Below, piece by piece: positions 62,985-64,000 of a DNA stretch of 64,000 bases; the first letter of the stretch is position 1, and each line of letters begins with the position of its first letter. The position numbers and the translations under genes are program-made. The stretch spans positions 1,679,822 to 1,743,821 of the forward strand of contig JAJVDF010000207.1 in the NCBI GenBank assembly GCA_022410635.1. Direction: 5' to 3'. The notes below the pieces were generated by a model that had not been told where the DNA came from, made no database searches, and saw nothing but the letters and a program-made list of their open reading frames with translations. This DNA comes from Tretioscincus oriximinensis (Eukaryota; Chordata; Lepidosauria; Squamata; Gymnophthalmidae).

Positions 62985-64000
62985 TTCCCAAAGGGGCATG
63001 GTAGTCATGCCAGCCAGCCTGACATTCTGGTCGTGCTGCTCCTAAATGCCAGGTCGGTCCTTAATAAGACTTCTCTCATCCGTGATNTAATCGTGGATGA
63101 GGGGGCCGACCTGGCCTGCGTGACAGAGACCTGGGCGGGGGAATTGGGTGGTCCTGCCCTCNCTCAGCTCTGTCCGCCGGGATATCGGGTGCAGCATCAG
63201 GCCAGGCTGGAAGGCCGGGGTGGAGGAGTGGCCATAGTCCATAGAGATTCCATCCCTCTCACCAGGCGCCCCTTCCGACCTGTGACCGGGATTGAGGGTA
63301 TGTTCCTAACGTTGGGCCTCAGAGACAGGACGGGACTGCTGCTGGTGTACCGTTCGCCCCGCTGCCCGGTGGCGGCCCTCCCTGGGCTGGCGGAGGCAGT
63401 CTCGGCGGCGGTGCTGGAGGCCCCCCACACTATAGTGCTGGGGGACTTCAACATGCATGTCGAGGACGCCTCCTGTGCCTTGGCCCAGGAGTTCATGGCC
63501 TACATGGCAACCATGGGCCTGTCTCAATACGTAACTGGCCCGACGCATATAGCAGGACATGCCCTCGACTTGGTCTTTGCAACAGAGCGATTAGGGGAAC
63601 ATCCGTTAGTTGGGGGACTAGTGGTAAGTCCTCTGTCATGGACGGATCATTCGCTGGTGAAGTTTGGACTTATGGCCCCAATCCTCCGCTGCAGGGGCGA
63701 GGGACCGATTAGGATGGTCCGCCCTCGGAGATTAATGGAATCTGATGGATTCTTGAGAGCTCTGGGGGATTTTCCGGCTGGCATGGCTGGCGCTCATGTT
63801 GGGGCCCAGGTCTCCCACTGGAATCGGGAGATGGCTAGGGCTATCGATGTGATCGCACCTAAGCGCCCTCAGAACTCTTGCAGAGCGCGCTGGGCTCTTT
63901 GGTACACCAGGGAGCTGCGAGCGATGAAGCAAGAGGGACGACGGCTGGAGAGCAAGTGGAGGAAGTCCCGAGATGAGTCCGACCGAGCACGGGTACGCGC
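62985..64000 (+). mobile_element. L2/CR1-type LINE, open endonuclease domain, cut by the window edge
   Basis: One frame is open from about 62,985 to the end of the window, about 338 codons with two Ns and no stop. It shows the apurinic-type endonuclease motifs in order: LLLNARSVLNKT, LACVTETW, GGGVAIVHRD, LLLVYRSPRC, HTIVLGDFNMHVEDAS, GHALDLVFATE and SWTDHSLVKFG. These include the catalytic Glu, the GDFN Asp/Asn and the final SxTDH-type His. The domain would precede reverse transcriptase. The reverse-transcriptase copies elsewhere in the window are plausible relatives. An intact frame suggests a young element. Confidence 0.88.

Noticed and set aside
63042..63932. Several - strand ORFs of 66-99 aa
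   Set aside because: They are antisense to the open LINE endonuclease frame.
54231..64000. TRMT12, expected next to RNF139 by synteny
   Set aside because: I searched the region by eye for a long intact + or - strand methyltransferase frame. I found only repeat-derived frames, so the gene must lie beyond the window if present.

Overview
The window is vertebrate nuclear DNA, most likely from a squamate reptile. Its genes are intron-rich with GT-AG junctions and lie in the conserved tetrapod order MTSS1 / NDUFB9 / TATDN1 / RNF139 (human 8q24.13, here in reverse). The repeats (L2/CR1-type and L1 LINE pieces, a CR1 3' end, two tRNA-derived SINE families, many hAT-like DNA elements) fit a lizard or snake. 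The species cannot be named from this. Scattered single N bases mark unresolved calls in the assembly.

Layout. (1) 1-13,155, + strand: the last four coding exons of MTSS1, ending in the WH2 actin-binding tail, then a 2.5 kb 3'UTR. (2) 15,120-21,641, - strand: complete NDUFB9, four coding exons, 174 aa, start codon inside a TISU element. (3) 23,784-41,795, + strand: complete TATDN1, twelve coding exons, 297 aa, head-to-head with NDUFB9. (4) 42,467-53,616, - strand: RNF139 (TRC8), two coding exons, 682 aa, in a tail-to-tail arrangement with TATDN1; its CpG-rich promoter covers about 53.2-54.2 kb. (5) 54.3-64.0 kb: intergenic DNA made largely of repeats. At the right edge an open L2/CR1-type LINE endonuclease domain runs off the window.

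The four genes do not form one pathway: actin/membrane remodelling (MTSS1), respiratory complex I (NDUFB9), a TatD-type nuclease (TATDN1) and an ER membrane ubiquitin ligase (RNF139). I built all coding exons by hand from splice sites and reading-frame phase. NDUFB9, TATDN1 and RNF139 join without a frameshift.

I see no new multi-gene system. The most informative novelties are in the repeats and in the RNF139 leader. They include four hAT-like elements with exact 8-bp target duplications, one keeping a BED-finger first exon with splice donor; a three-deep transposon nest; a near-perfect 40-bp-arm palindrome of mariner type; an L1 fragment between about 110-bp direct repeats; SINE and LINE families with matching 3' tails; and an RNF139 upstream ORF with a (GCA)7 alanine run.
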